64,000 nucleotides of DNA from Verpa conica. Its lineage: Eukaryota > Ascomycota > Pezizomycetes > Pezizales > Morchellaceae. The stretch spans positions 682,001 to 746,000 of the forward strand of contig JAUFSD010000020.1 of NCBI GenBank assembly GCA_033030425.1, written 5' to 3'. The notes beneath the pieces are model-generated. The model was not told the DNA's origin. It ran no database searches and was given only the letters and a program-made list of their open reading frames with translations. Both the position numbers and the translations under genes were made by a program. Every line of letters begins with the position of its first letter. The stretch's first letter is position 1. This document shows positions 32,251 to 42,699 of this stretch, piece after piece.

Positions 32251-33408
32251 ATGACTTCTAGTTCCTATCCTGCCAGAGTTCTCCACCTAATTGAGAGTGG
32301 TGCTTTCACCCGTCAAAGTCTTCCTTACCCTATGCCTAGGAGAAGCTCCCTGGAGGCAGAAGTGGAGAAAATCTGGAGAGATTGGATGGCTACGAGACAG
32401 AACCAAGTTGTTGCTATATCACCTATTACCTACCTTAAACTCTATGACAGATTCCATGGGGGGGAAACAGGACTGCTAGCATCTATTGCAGAGCATGAAG
32501 GTGCTATTAGAACCTTCTCCTACTATCCTTCTTCTCTTGGACCATTGGAGATTAGGGATTCCGAGGGAGTTGTTTTAGGATACAGGTTTAAGATAGAGCC
32601 AGCTCTTCTTGATACCTTAAGGGAATCAGATACTTTACTGCCAGATAGAACTCCTAGGAGAAGAGGTGGTGGAGGGGATCCCGAAGCCCGTGGAGTTTTT
32701 GATACTAGACATTATGCAATCTGGGCTGATTACATGCATGTTATGAAGGAGACTAAAGAGATGCATCAAGATCAGCCAGCTTCGGGTACTTGGTTGGCTC
32801 AGAACATGGGATTGTTTAAAGCTATGTCTCATGAGCTGAGAATGAGGGATCCTGAGCAATATGTTAGGCTTACGGGAGCTGTTACTAAACAGATGCTGAA
32901 GTACAAGTCCAGATCAGGAGAGGTTTTGAAGCCTGTTGCTGGTGCGTGGCATGGAGTCTGTATCAATAGGGGACAGACAGGTGATGTTTCAGCTTCTCAT
33001 CAGGACTGGATGGATCTACCTAGCAGCTATAATGCAGTTGCACCGTATGGTGATGGCTTTACAGGTGGGGACTTGATTCTTTGGCAACTAAAAATGAGAG
33101 TTCAGGTATCAATTGGTGAAGGCTTTATGTTTATGGGTGCTATTATTGCTCATAAGGTGACTGAGATTACTTCTGGAGTCAGGAATAGTATTGACCTGTT
33201 TGTGCATAAGAGTACGTTTGATGTTTTGGATAAAGCTAATGCTAGGGCTGGTATACCAAAACGGGGAAAGAAAGAGAAGAAAAAAAGGAGAGAAAAGGAT
33301 TTAAAACAGAGTAGGAAGGAGCATCAGGTAGTGAGAAAGGGATTGAGGGAAGATAAAAGGGAAAGGCAAAAGGGTTCGGATCAGGTCAAAGGAAAATGTC
33401 TTGGTTAA
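32251..33408 (+). CDS. 2-oxoglutarate/Fe(II)-dependent dioxygenase, TET/JBP-like
   Basis: The predicted protein has 385 residues from one exon. Its core shows the full signature of a double-stranded beta-helix dioxygenase: H250-x-D252, a G-G-D turn at 272-274, the distal His H301, and R311 exactly ten residues later for 2-oxoglutarate binding. The spacing and the F-T-G-G-D-L/N-S-I-D-L-F blocks recall the fungal TET/JBP-type oxygenases that oxidise modified bases in DNA. That substrate is an inference from family resemblance; an amino-acid or protein hydroxylase is possible. Residues 1-150 form an N-terminal region without a recognised domain. From 336 the tail is strongly basic (K/R-rich), fitting nuclear location or nucleic-acid binding. 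The gene converges on the Helitron helicase gene, with 542 bp between the two stops. The ATG at 32251 is the first in frame. No frameshift or stop is seen. Confidence 0.65.
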   Translation: MTSSSYPARVLHLIESGAFTRQSLPYPMPRRSSLEAEVEKIWRDWMATRQNQVVAISPITYLKLYDRFHGGETGLLASIAEHEGAIRTFSYYPSSLGPLEIRDSEGVVLGYRFKIEPALLDTLRESDTLLPDRTPRRRGGGGDPEARGVFDTRHYAIWADYMHVMKETKEMHQDQPASGTWLAQNMGLFKAMSHELRMRDPEQYVRLTGAVTKQMLKYKSRSGEVLKPVAGAWHGVCINRGQTGDVSASHQDWMDLPSSYNAVAPYGDGFTGGDLILWQLKMRVQVSIGEGFMFMGAIIAHKVTEITSGVRNSIDLFVHKSTFDVLDKANARAGIPKRGKKEKKKRREKDLKQSRKEHQVVRKGLREDKRERQKGSDQVKGKCLG

Positions 33409-33559
33409 TTACTTTGTATTTCATGTTAGTGTTTTAGGAGACTGTACTGGAGAGAAGAGAGAAGTCAAATTGGTGGAAACAAATTGTACGGTGGCAAATA
33501 ACTATTATATTTTTCTTTATTTTGTACTGAAGCCAGCTACGTAAAAATACAGCTGCCAT

Positions 33560-33775
33560 CTCTACTAATACAGCTATCTCCCCGCTAATACAGCTATCTA
33601 CGCCAATACAGCTATCTACGCCAATACAGCTATCTACGCCAATACAGCTATCTACGCCAATACAGCTATTTCCGCCTATACAGCTATTTCCGCCTATACA
33701 GCTATTTCCGCCTATACAGCTATTTCCGCCTATACAGCTAACTCCGCCCAAACAGCTACCTTCATCAACACAGCT
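33560..33775. repeat. 18-bp minisatellite between dioxygenase and Helitron genes
   Basis: Units of AATACAGCTATCTACGCC shift to TATACAGCTATTTCCGCC. Four to five near-perfect copies of each type are present, with degenerate ones on to about 33900. It is not a CRISPR array because there are no spacers. It lies just beyond the 3' end of the Helitron gene. Confidence 0.8.
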
Positions 33776-33950
33776 ACTTCTACGCCAACACAGCTACAAC
33801 CGCCAACAAAGCTACTACTGCTAATACAAAAATCTCTGTTAGCACAGCTACAATGCCTACTATAGCTGCTGCCGCTATTACAGCTACCACCGTTACTACT
33901 ACTGTTACCTTCACTACTATTGCCACATTAAGAGATGATGGATTTAACAG

Positions 33951-36900
33951 TTATATAGCTATCAATGCTTCAAGACGCTTATACTCTTGAATAGCTTCTT
34001 GATCAGCTTTGATAGCTAGAGGGTCAAATGAGCTAATAGCTATATCTTTCCACCGTTTAGCTCTACTTATTGCTGTATAGGCTTGACCAACGCTGAAGAC
34101 TGTAGCATCCAATGTCAAGCAGATTCTATTCAATGACAAGCCCTGAGTTTTATGGATAGTGAGTGCAAAAGCATTCTGAATTGGTAGCTGAGTACGTGAA
34201 TATGCAATGCCGTTGTGGTGGAAATACACAGTGTGCAGCTGTATTTCTACCATCTATATTTCAATGCGTATTAGTAAGTAATTCTATCAAGCTTTATTAC
34301 TAATACAAATTAATTTGAAGTACTTACACGTATGCCTTCTATGGTAGGAAATGCTACTGTTGGCAACCCATTATCTCTCAACTCTACGATAACACCACAA
34401 GTGCCATTTGATATTCCCAAAGCCATCATCATGTTATTGAGAAACATGACTTTAGCACCTGGTACACAAACCACTTCAGCAGGATAGTTAGTACCCATTT
34501 TGAATGTGCGAGAGTTCTGACTTCCTTCTAGTTGTCTCCCTTCTTCACGGTCTATTGCATATTGTATATGTTTTCGATTGTCCGGTAAAGAGTCAAGCAA
34601 AAGACTGTTGATGCTTGTGGCTGTTTGGCGGAGAGATACTAAGTGGGTTGTAAGATAGGTTTGATCCCGTGTTTGAAAGCTTTGAATTTTTTGATTGATA
34701 AGTTGTTGGCTATGAGGGCTAATATAACCAAAACGGAGGTCATTTAGCATCTGAAAAAACTCCAAGTCTTCATTCTGACGTATAGAGTTTTTCAGGAACA
34801 GAGGGCTAAAGAGTTTCCAGAGATTGGAGTGAAAGACTTTTAAGCCGGTAACTGGTGGAAGCTGCAAGAGATCTCCTAGACAGATGACATGGATATTGCC
34901 AAAAGGTCTAATATTGTTGTGAAGACGGGCAAATAAAGAGGATACAAACTCAAAAAGGTCTGTGTTTACCATTGAAATCTCATCAATAACTATAACTCTG
35001 ACTTTTTGCAAAATCAGAGTCTTTTCGGGTGACTGAAATACACTTGACTTAAAGCCACCTCCGTCAGAACCACCTATATGTAGTGCAGAATGGATTGTTT
35101 GGCCATTGATATTATTTGCAGCAATACCTGTGGGTGCAAGAAGGAGATATGGAAGGTGTTGACTTGTGAACCATTGTTGAAGGGCACGCAACAAGTATGA
35201 TTTCCCTGTACCAGCAGGACCAGTGATAAAAAGCTTAACACTTGGGCTTGTAGGGCGGGTTCCAGTAATAGCTTGAGTTATTTTGCTGTAGGCTTGATAC
35301 TGTTCAGGCTGGAGATCAAAAACAATAGCTTGGTTGAGGGCGGGAGGAGGTAGATGTTGCAACTCTAGGAGTTGGTTATTGATAATGGCTTTAACTGACT
35401 GGCTTGTTGTTGCTGTTATAGTATCGATAAGTTCCAAATAGATATCTGATAGGTGAAGACGTGTGAGTTGAATTTCTTGCTTGTACGTTGAAAGGAGTTG
35501 GTGATAAAGTCTGGGGTGCCTGGCTAACAGATGTTCTTTATAGGAACTGTATTGCCCATGGCCTGCAATCTCATCATCTGATCTCCAAGAATCAAGTTCG
35601 AGAAGCTTGTAGAAGAAAAAAGATTCACCATCTGCAAGTCTTCGGTAGGCAGTTCTGATTAATATAAGCTATGAGAGTATTAGTATTGAACCAGTAATGA
35701 GCAGGTACGGGAAAGAATAACCTTTTGACGGGCATAGACAAAGCTGCCAGTATTATCTTTCCAGAATTTAGTTTTGCTTCTACGTTGATGACGTTCTATT
35801 TTATACTGGGAATGATATTTGAAGTAGGTTAATGATTCGAAGGGGTAGCCAAAGGGTCTTGCAAAGTACTTGTCAATGGCATCTGGGTAGTAAGGTGAGT
35901 CTCCGTCTTCTTCTTGTTCTAATAGCCAAGCAGGTTTGACTACAGAGATGCGTTCTGTTGGAGTAGACGTTGGAAGATAAATGCAACCACTTGACATTTG
36001 AAATATAGGAAAGCTAAGAAGTAGGACCATGCATTCCATGGAACCCATTCTACGTGACAGTAAATGAGATAATGTATGATCGTTGCTCTGGATATTGACA
36101 AGGGATTTAGGTTCAGCTTTGGTGACGTATTTTGAAATATACTTTGCCAAACCACCTGAAGTGCAGTATTGTACGTTGCAATGAGCTTGCCAGAGCAGTA
36201 GGAGCTGGGGTGAATAAGGAACAACATAACGGTCTGCTTCTGTCAACCTCCGGTAGGTATATCTGATCTCTCCGTGCTTTTGATAGGTTACTAATGAAAG
36301 TTCTGCAGGAAAGCCTCTTACGCAGGACCAGTCATTGTATCATCTCTACCACAAAGCCTCGATATCACAACGGTGAATCTGGTGATCAAGTACTAGCTGA
36401 TATAGCTCAGGCTCCAGTACAGTATCAGGGATATCAGCACGGATAAAATTGATTTCAATCAACTCTTGTTGAGTCTTCTCCGTCCATAAAAGTGAGTGAG
36501 TATGGATTGCACCTCTTAACTGGAATTCATGACGTTCCACCAACTCCCGCAACTGACCAAAGCCAGAAACCTTATGCTCTCTAAAGTATGCTGTCTTTAC
36601 CCAATGCCATCTTTCATAATAGTACTGAACAGCATCCCATGGGCGGTTTGAAGGAAGAGTATCATGATTACCTGACTGGAGTAGAATCTGCTGATATTGA
36701 GACCAGCGTTCTGAGAAGGTTGTGGTAACAAATAGAGTAGGGATTCCAAATGTTTGAAGCATGCAGCGGACCTTTGCTTCTGCTCCAATAAAGAAAGAAT
36801 CACCAGTACGTATAAACTTGGGAACAGTTGTTGTCAATTCTTCATTGACTATTGACCATGGACCATACTGACTTGGTTGTAGGAGTTGAGTTATGGTATA

Positions 36901-38300
36901 TCTCTGATCAGCTGAGCGCTGGGCTTGACCTTTAGTCAGACGGATATTATTTTGAAAGATACGGGAGGCTTCAATTTCCATATATGTCCATGCTGACCAA
37001 TAGTGATCATCACGGAAGTGAGAAATCACTGAGTTAAGCTTCAGCTTTGCATCTGCAAGGCGGGTGTTGTGGTAAGGTGTTCTGTCTTCCTTTGCTGGTA
37101 GAGTCCACTGACCGTGGCCCCAAGGATACAATACTGGAAACAATAGAGGTTCTATTGCAGGATCTGAGCGGGATAGTCCAATAGGACTGCTAGGAAATGA
37201 CTGATTTGGAAGAGAGCCAACAGGTAAGCGGAAGTTACGGTGGTCTTCATTTGTTGTATCTGGTGGGTAATTGAAAGAATTTAGGACAATATCTGGACGG
37301 TTCAATGGTCTTGATTCTTCTTGACTACTTAAAGTGGAAAGGGATGCTGTTGGTAGAGAATGCAGTTGAAGTTCAGTTCTGACATCATAACGGAGAAATA
37401 GTGGATTGTGCTGGAGAAGCCAGCTGCGGCAAAGCTCCAGCTGGTGAGTATCATGTCCTCCGTCAAATACATTTCTAGAGCTCTCTAGAAAAGCTCCAAT
37501 ACAGCCACTAAAAAGTGCAATAGCACGAGGATTTTTAGACAAGCTCATTTTGCCTGCAATATACTATTAGTGAGGTTTACAGAAGAATAGTAAGTAAAAG
37601 AATTACCTGTTACTGTTCTGTAGGTTGAATATGGGTTTATATGCTCCGAATGACTGACGGTTCTTCCTAAGTTTGTTTGTAGAGAAATTGGACTAAGAAA
37701 GACACGAGACCGTTGAGCCAATACTAATAATACTTCAGGCCATGGACCAGCTGATAAAGGTTCCTTAGGCTTAGTCTTGCAATGAACACAAACAGCAATC
37801 TGAATACTGTCACCTTTTAACCTCTCCGTAGTAGGAACACCAAAGACTTCAGTCAATGGGAATGATTGACCAGCATTCTTAGTGATCCAGTGTATATGAC
37901 GTGGAAGAAGTAGGATTGAACAGAAAGAGCATGGTGTACTGGGGAAAGCTTTATCGTATGTTGATCTAAAAAGTTGAAGAACTTTTTTAAAAGCCGGGCT
38001 AGGAGAATATACAGCATTCTGAGGAGCTGATTGAGGTGGAATAGAAGTTGGTAAAGAGAGATTATTTACTTCTGCTGGAGCTAACTGTGATGGGTTTGGT
38101 TGGACTATTCCTCGGGAGCTTTGATTGTTATGCTGAATAAAGGAATAGGTGGTGAATAAAGCTCTGGTGTCTTCAGTTTCAATATTAGAAGTAACTGGAA
38201 TAAGGTGATAGTTTTGTATGTTGCCGTTTGCACTGGATCTGTCTCTGTTTATATGATTTGCATCTGACTGTGGAATATAGGAACGGAATCGATAAGACAT
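33951..38300 (-). pseudogene. Helitron Rep-helicase (HUH endonuclease + PIF1-like helicase), four exons, two in-frame stops
   Basis: Exons on the minus strand that I derive are 38300-37607, 37553-35722, 35668-34328 and 34253-33951. The introns are 53-74 bp with TACTAAT or CACTAAT branch sites, and the phases join correctly to 1390 codons. Exon 2 holds the Helitron-like N domain and the Rep motif R-G-A-I-H-T-H (about residues 579-585), then the two-tyrosine motif K-Y-I-S-K-Y near 36095-36110. Exon 3 holds the helicase: Walker A G-P-A-G-T-G-K-S (about 992-999) and Walker B V-I-D-E-I-S (about 1069-1074). The last exon holds the H-K-T-Q-G-L-S motif VI region. Such proteins cut and unwind DNA for rolling-circle transposition. 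Exon 2 contains TAG at 36346-36348 and TGA at 36340-36342 between the Rep motifs. A +1/-1 indel pair there would explain both. The donor of intron 2 (GTTATT) is weak. Confidence 0.85.
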
Positions 38301-38422
38301 TATTAACCCTGAATACCACAAAAAATTCCCCTGATTAGCTATCAATGAATACCAATAATTTCCACCGGAAAGTAAAAAGAAACCCCAAAATATAAAACTA
38401 AATACAATGTCTGTCCCTATCG

Positions 38423-39651
38423 TCAAGCTTTGCCCTTTCCTTTTGCCTTCTTCGTATTATGATACTTTTTTTTTGAAGTAGAATCTGCTAATCCCAACTC
38501 ATCTTCATCATCCTCGGAAGTCTCCAACATATCAATCTCTTCAAACCCATGATCGTTGCTACCAGAAGCCTCTGTAGCTGGTATAATGAGGCTGTTGGCA
38601 GGAGTAGATGGTGTTTCTATACCACCACTATCTCCGTCAGAATTAGAAACTGGTTGTTTCTTCTCTATAGATTGTATGTATAGGTTAATTATTGCTTTAA
38701 ATAATTCAGAGAGCTGGATAATCTTACGGAAGCTGCTGAACAGATTTCTGCTAGACCTTATACTGTTCGGAGAAGAAAAGGGTGAGGTCACACTACTATC
38801 AGGATCTGGTTTGATAGTTTTGATTGGGCTGGTAGATGCTGTAAGTGGACCCAGCAGTACTTTGCGTTTTGATTTGGGAGTTTGAAATATAGAAGCCTTG
38901 TCTTCTTTAGGAACCAAATCCCGTGAGAAGCTGATGGCCAAAGAAAAACCATAAGCTGTATTCACCATATAAAGTATTAGTACTGATGGGTATCAACTTA
39001 GAGGGTTTACATACCACGATCAATATCAGTTTCATAGATATACTTGAAAGCTATATCTAATGTTTTTCCCGACTGCAGATAGGTGACTAATTTGGCAAAT
39101 AATGGAACTTTGGTATCTATGAGAAAGGTAACCGTACACTATACTAGTTAGTATTTCCTTTATTTTACTTAACTCTGGCTTATACTTACAACAACATCCT
39201 CTCTAGCCTCACTATTATACTGATACATCTGGCCTTGAAAGTGGGAGAGACTTGTATCGGGCATTTTGACCAAATCAGAGAGCATAGTAACAGTGGAGGT
39301 GCAGTAGGCATCGTTGGCAATAGATTTATCAATAGAAGTATTATGAAAGAGCTCAGTATTACGGATGAGTGAATACTAAATAGGTATTAACTTCAAAAGC
39401 AATTTAGAGAGAAATAGAAAGCTGGATTTGTATGTGCTTACCACGGGAGCCTTTCCAGCAGTGAAAATAACTGTTCCATTGAACAAATACACACGATCAG
39501 GATACAGAGCATTCTCAGAGCTCTGAAAGTACTTGATTGCCACCTCATGAATAATACCCTCACCATCTTCGTGGGATACTTTAGCAGCTTTGAATCCACC
39601 AACACCAGTAACAGAGAGAACTCTTCCAATAAAAGTGAAATAAATAGGCAT
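38423..39651 (-). CDS. OB-fold, RPA-like protein of the Helitron, four exons
   Basis: The exons I derive are 39651-39442, 39375-39190, 39138-39015 and 38955-38423 on the minus strand. All have GT-AG borders, introns of 51-66 bp with ACTAAC/ACTAAT branch sites, and phases that join to 350 residues. The N-terminal 70 residues (F-T-F-I-G-R-V, L-Y-P-D-R-V-Y-L-F-N-G-T-V) resemble the OB-fold of single-strand DNA-binding proteins that fungal Helitrons carry beside the helicase. Such a protein could protect the displaced single strand. The C-terminal half is low complexity, ending in acidic (E-D-D-E-D-E) and basic (K-K-A-K-G-K-G-K) runs. It lies directly upstream of the Rep-helicase gene on the same strand, 122 bp from its start codon. 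No disruption is seen. The fold assignment is from pattern only. Confidence 0.6.
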
Positions 39652-39700
39652 AGTGGAAATATACGTACCAATATTGGATAGATATACTGAAAAAAGGGAG

Positions 39701-42290
39701 AATAGAGGTTTCGTTGAGAGAATTAGAAGAATTGAAGTTGATGTGGGATAGTAAAGAGATCAGGAGCAGACGGGAGATCAGGGAAGTTTAATAGTGGAGA
39801 AAAACCTTAAAGCATGTACTTAAAATAGATAAAACTGTGTCTAATCATGTCTGCTGTATACGATCCCTAGGTGTAAGTATCTACGTCATTACAATCAGTA
39901 TTTGGTATAGTTTCAACGCCACCAACAATTCATTACAATGTATGATCTCATAGCTACTATAAAAAGAACTCCATGTTATACTGGCGTTCATGAAAAACAG
40001 GTTTTAGACTATTCATTTGAAATATATGCATGTAATTACTTTATATACGTCATTCATTGTTGTTAGAGGCTCTGATAGGGTTAGGGTTATTTTCAACTCT
40101 TATGGGATTGTATCGGGAGTCTCATTTTGACAGTATAGAATAGGGAGTATAGCTGATAAATGTAGTTTTAAAATGAATTTAGAGTCTACCGTTGATAAAG
40201 AGTATTAGAAGTTTGTAAGTTAGGCTTCTATTCTGATTGTATTGTTTGCTCTTAGTATGTATATATTGAATCAACTGTATAAAAAGTAATTGTACCAATA
40301 TATATAGCAATGCAATAGGTATACCTACTATATAATAGTACGTAACATAGACACAACACACTAAAATTGATTGTGAACCTAAAGAGGAAATAAACTACAA
40401 ATGGAGCATAGTCTGTGTTTCACAGTACCCACTCATCCACCCACACGATTTTTATTAGGTTTAACTTCAAATGCTTCATACTATAGATTACTACATTAAC
40501 TATATAAACAAAAATAATTTTAATCTTGGGTGTTGTGTTTTGAAAAAAAATAGTATTTAGGGTAGGTTTGTAAAAGTACACAAGCCTTTGCTCTAGTGGG
40601 GACAGCAGGTGATGTCTAAAGAACTGGAACACTATTGACATATGGACTAGGAGACTGGAAAGACTGGGACTAGAGTAGGTTCTTGGTATTGAATGCAAGT
40701 TGAAGAATAGAGAGCTAAGACTAAGATCTGGGGAAATGGCTCAATACTTATAGTATGGCTGAAACATGAAAGAGAAGGGGCTGACACGCGTAGCGTGTTA
40801 GACTATATAAAACAAGTATATGATACGTGATATGGAACTAGGAGATCCTGATGATGTGGCAAGCCACGTCATCCCATACATAAAACATAAATAAGACTAG
40901 ACATGCAACTGATATGAAACAAGCAAGGCTGACTGGTAGTTGAGTGACAATTTGTGACCGAGTGAGGACTGATGGTTTGTCATTCTTGACAAGGTTTTAG
41001 GCATTGCTAAGCTAGGCGTTGTATCAATTTGTAGTACTCTATGTATAGTTCAGTAGCATGGGTGACTGGACAAAAGGCAAAATACACCAAAATTAGCATA
41101 TTTCACAAAATTACCCAGTACTCAATTATTACCCAACCTTTACAATAACATGCAAGCTACTTAATACATTGCTTAATATTCCATCCAGAAATGCAGAACA
41201 AAATACTACCTATATATGGACGGATATACTGTGTTGAAGTAGGGCAACTTAGGATTCTTACTGAAATCTGCCAAGACCTCATACAAATTTATGGTCTTGG
41301 CAATTTTTCTAAACTCACCCCCACAAAAGCCTCTCCTACAAAAAATAGGGTCATTATATTTGACATAAGACTGTATAATAATATTTCATATATCAATAAT
41401 TATTATTATTATTAATACCATACAATTTAATTCATAATTGCATTGGGGAAGCATTTAGAATTTTAGCCCTTTTTGGCGTGGTTTTGAGGTTTGTCCGGTC
41501 ACCCGTGCTACTGAACTGTACAGTTTACTAGGCTTCTTAAATAACAGCGGTACATTTGGTGTGGTACTCATTAAAATCCGCAACTGTTCCTACCACTGAA
41601 AAGACTGCCTCTAGGTGTATTATTGAAGTATCATCCTATTGTTTGCAACCGTACCTTCACACCGCCCACCACACATGAGAGCCCTAGTTCACTCAGGGGC
41701 CTTCCTGGGTAAGCGGCGCTCCCCCAATAGACTAGAATACCTCTAGAAATAGTGCTCACTGTACGCGATGCAAAGCCCTTGGTATGAAGAACTGCCTTAC
41801 TAATCTCTAGCGCTCAGGCGAGTGGGGAAGAAGTACTGCTAGGAGAATGTATAGTACAACGAAGGAGCCTTATCCATTATCATTTACTATGTACCCGTAG
41901 TTATCTAGTATGCTAAGTTATCTTCAGGATTCGATGGCTGCTTTGGGCTTTACTCTTGACTGATGAGCCATTGCGACCGGTCTATGGTTCTGTCTGACGG
42001 CCGAGACTCGGAGAAGCCCTTCGATACTCTCTCCTGATTTCCTGGACGCTATTTGATTGTCTTAGGGACATACCGCGGCTCTTTCCCGGTATTTCGTACC
42101 ATCTTCTGTGGCTAGTAAACGAAGTCACGAGTACCGTTTTTAAAAATAAAGTCTTTGAATGCAGAACATAAGTTTATAGTGTCTGTTAAATTCGCCTAGG
42201 TGCTAAATTCAAGCAACAGTAGTTTAGAGATATCAAAGAACGTCAGAAAAAAGAGTACAACTACCATTACATAGGATACTATGAAATCAA
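39701..42290. other. Gene-free stretch with one LTR-like fragment
   Basis: No credible protein frame is seen. Bases 40640-40940 share motifs with 29160-29470 and include short hairpins (ACACGCGTAGCGTGT at 40781-40795; GATGATGTGGCAAGCCACGTCATC at about 40851-40874). They may be a diverged LTR. A telomere-like AGGGTTAGGGTT lies at 40077-40088. An ATT microsatellite lies at about 41398-41416. The rest is unremarkable. Confidence 0.4.
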
Positions 42291-42367
42291 AAAATAGCAA
42301 ATATGAAAGAGATGACTGAGGCTAATATTGTCTAACAATTCGGTCTCACATACACGCCTAGTATCTC

Positions 42368-42508
42368 TCAAGCCCCGGGCTTGCACCCCTCGCAAAAAAT
42401 CATTGGACACTGTGCACAAACCCAGACTGGCATAGACCTCACCTTGCATACACTACAATCTTCAATATTACCTTGATATGTAGTGAGCGACACATGACCG
42501 CAAGCCAT
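42368..42508 (-). CDS. Small cysteine-rich zinc-finger-like protein (46 residues)
   Basis: This minus-strand ORF was found by eye. It starts M-A-C-G-H and has three C-x2-C pairs (residues 18-21, 31-34, 39-42) plus the N-terminal C3 and H5. That could bind two zinc ions in a cross-brace, as in B-box, ZZ or RING-like folds. It ends at a TGA at 42368-42370. Upstream on the same strand is a promoter-like TATA box (TTATAAAT, 42683-42690), then a long CT-rich leader of about 170 bp with TCTCTCC and CCAAC motifs, then AAAATGG around the ATG. The promoter structure supports a real transcription unit. No signal peptide and no membrane segment are seen. I do not recognise the family. The ORF could also be the first exon of a longer gene. 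Confidence 0.5.
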   Translation of the reverse strand: MACGHVSLTTYQGNIEDCSVCKVRSMPVWVCAQCPMIFCEGCKPGA

Positions 42509-42680
42509 TTTTCAAGAATAGATATTCGGGATTTTTTGTGGGATGCGTTTAGGGTATGATATGATTGGTGAGAGATTATTGAAGCCTTAAATAAGTAAGC
42601 AGAGTGGGAGCGATGGCGGTTGAGGAGAGAGTAGTGTTTGTTGGGAGAATAGGATAAGGAAGATGGGGGTTCTGAGGGCA

Positions 42681-42692
42681 GTATTTATAAGG
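42681..42692 (-). promoter_or_regulatory. TATA box of the small zinc-finger gene
   Basis: The minus strand reads CCTTATAAATAC, about 175 bp before the ATG at 42508, followed by a CT-rich leader as in many fungal genes. Confidence 0.5.
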
Positions 42693-42699
42693 ATATAGA

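Larger units (their letters stand above)
33900..39700 (-). mobile_element. Helitron body (ends not located)
   Basis: The two minus-strand genes form an autonomous Helitron core: RPA-like protein first, Rep-helicase second. I could not fix the termini, normally 5'-TC and a 3' hairpin followed by CTRR. The 3' end should lie left of 33951 and may lie beyond the minisatellite or even beyond the dioxygenase gene. Confidence 0.6.

Noticed and set aside
33434..33751. Minus-strand ORF of C-I-G-G-N-S repeats and a CRISPR-like look
   Set aside because: It is the 18-bp minisatellite. The units are directly adjacent with no spacers, so it is neither a CRISPR array nor a gene.
41398..41416. ATT microsatellite as a third LINE tail
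   Set aside because: The adjacent sequence does not match the shared 3' block of the inserts at 53971 and 62175, and no target duplication is seen.
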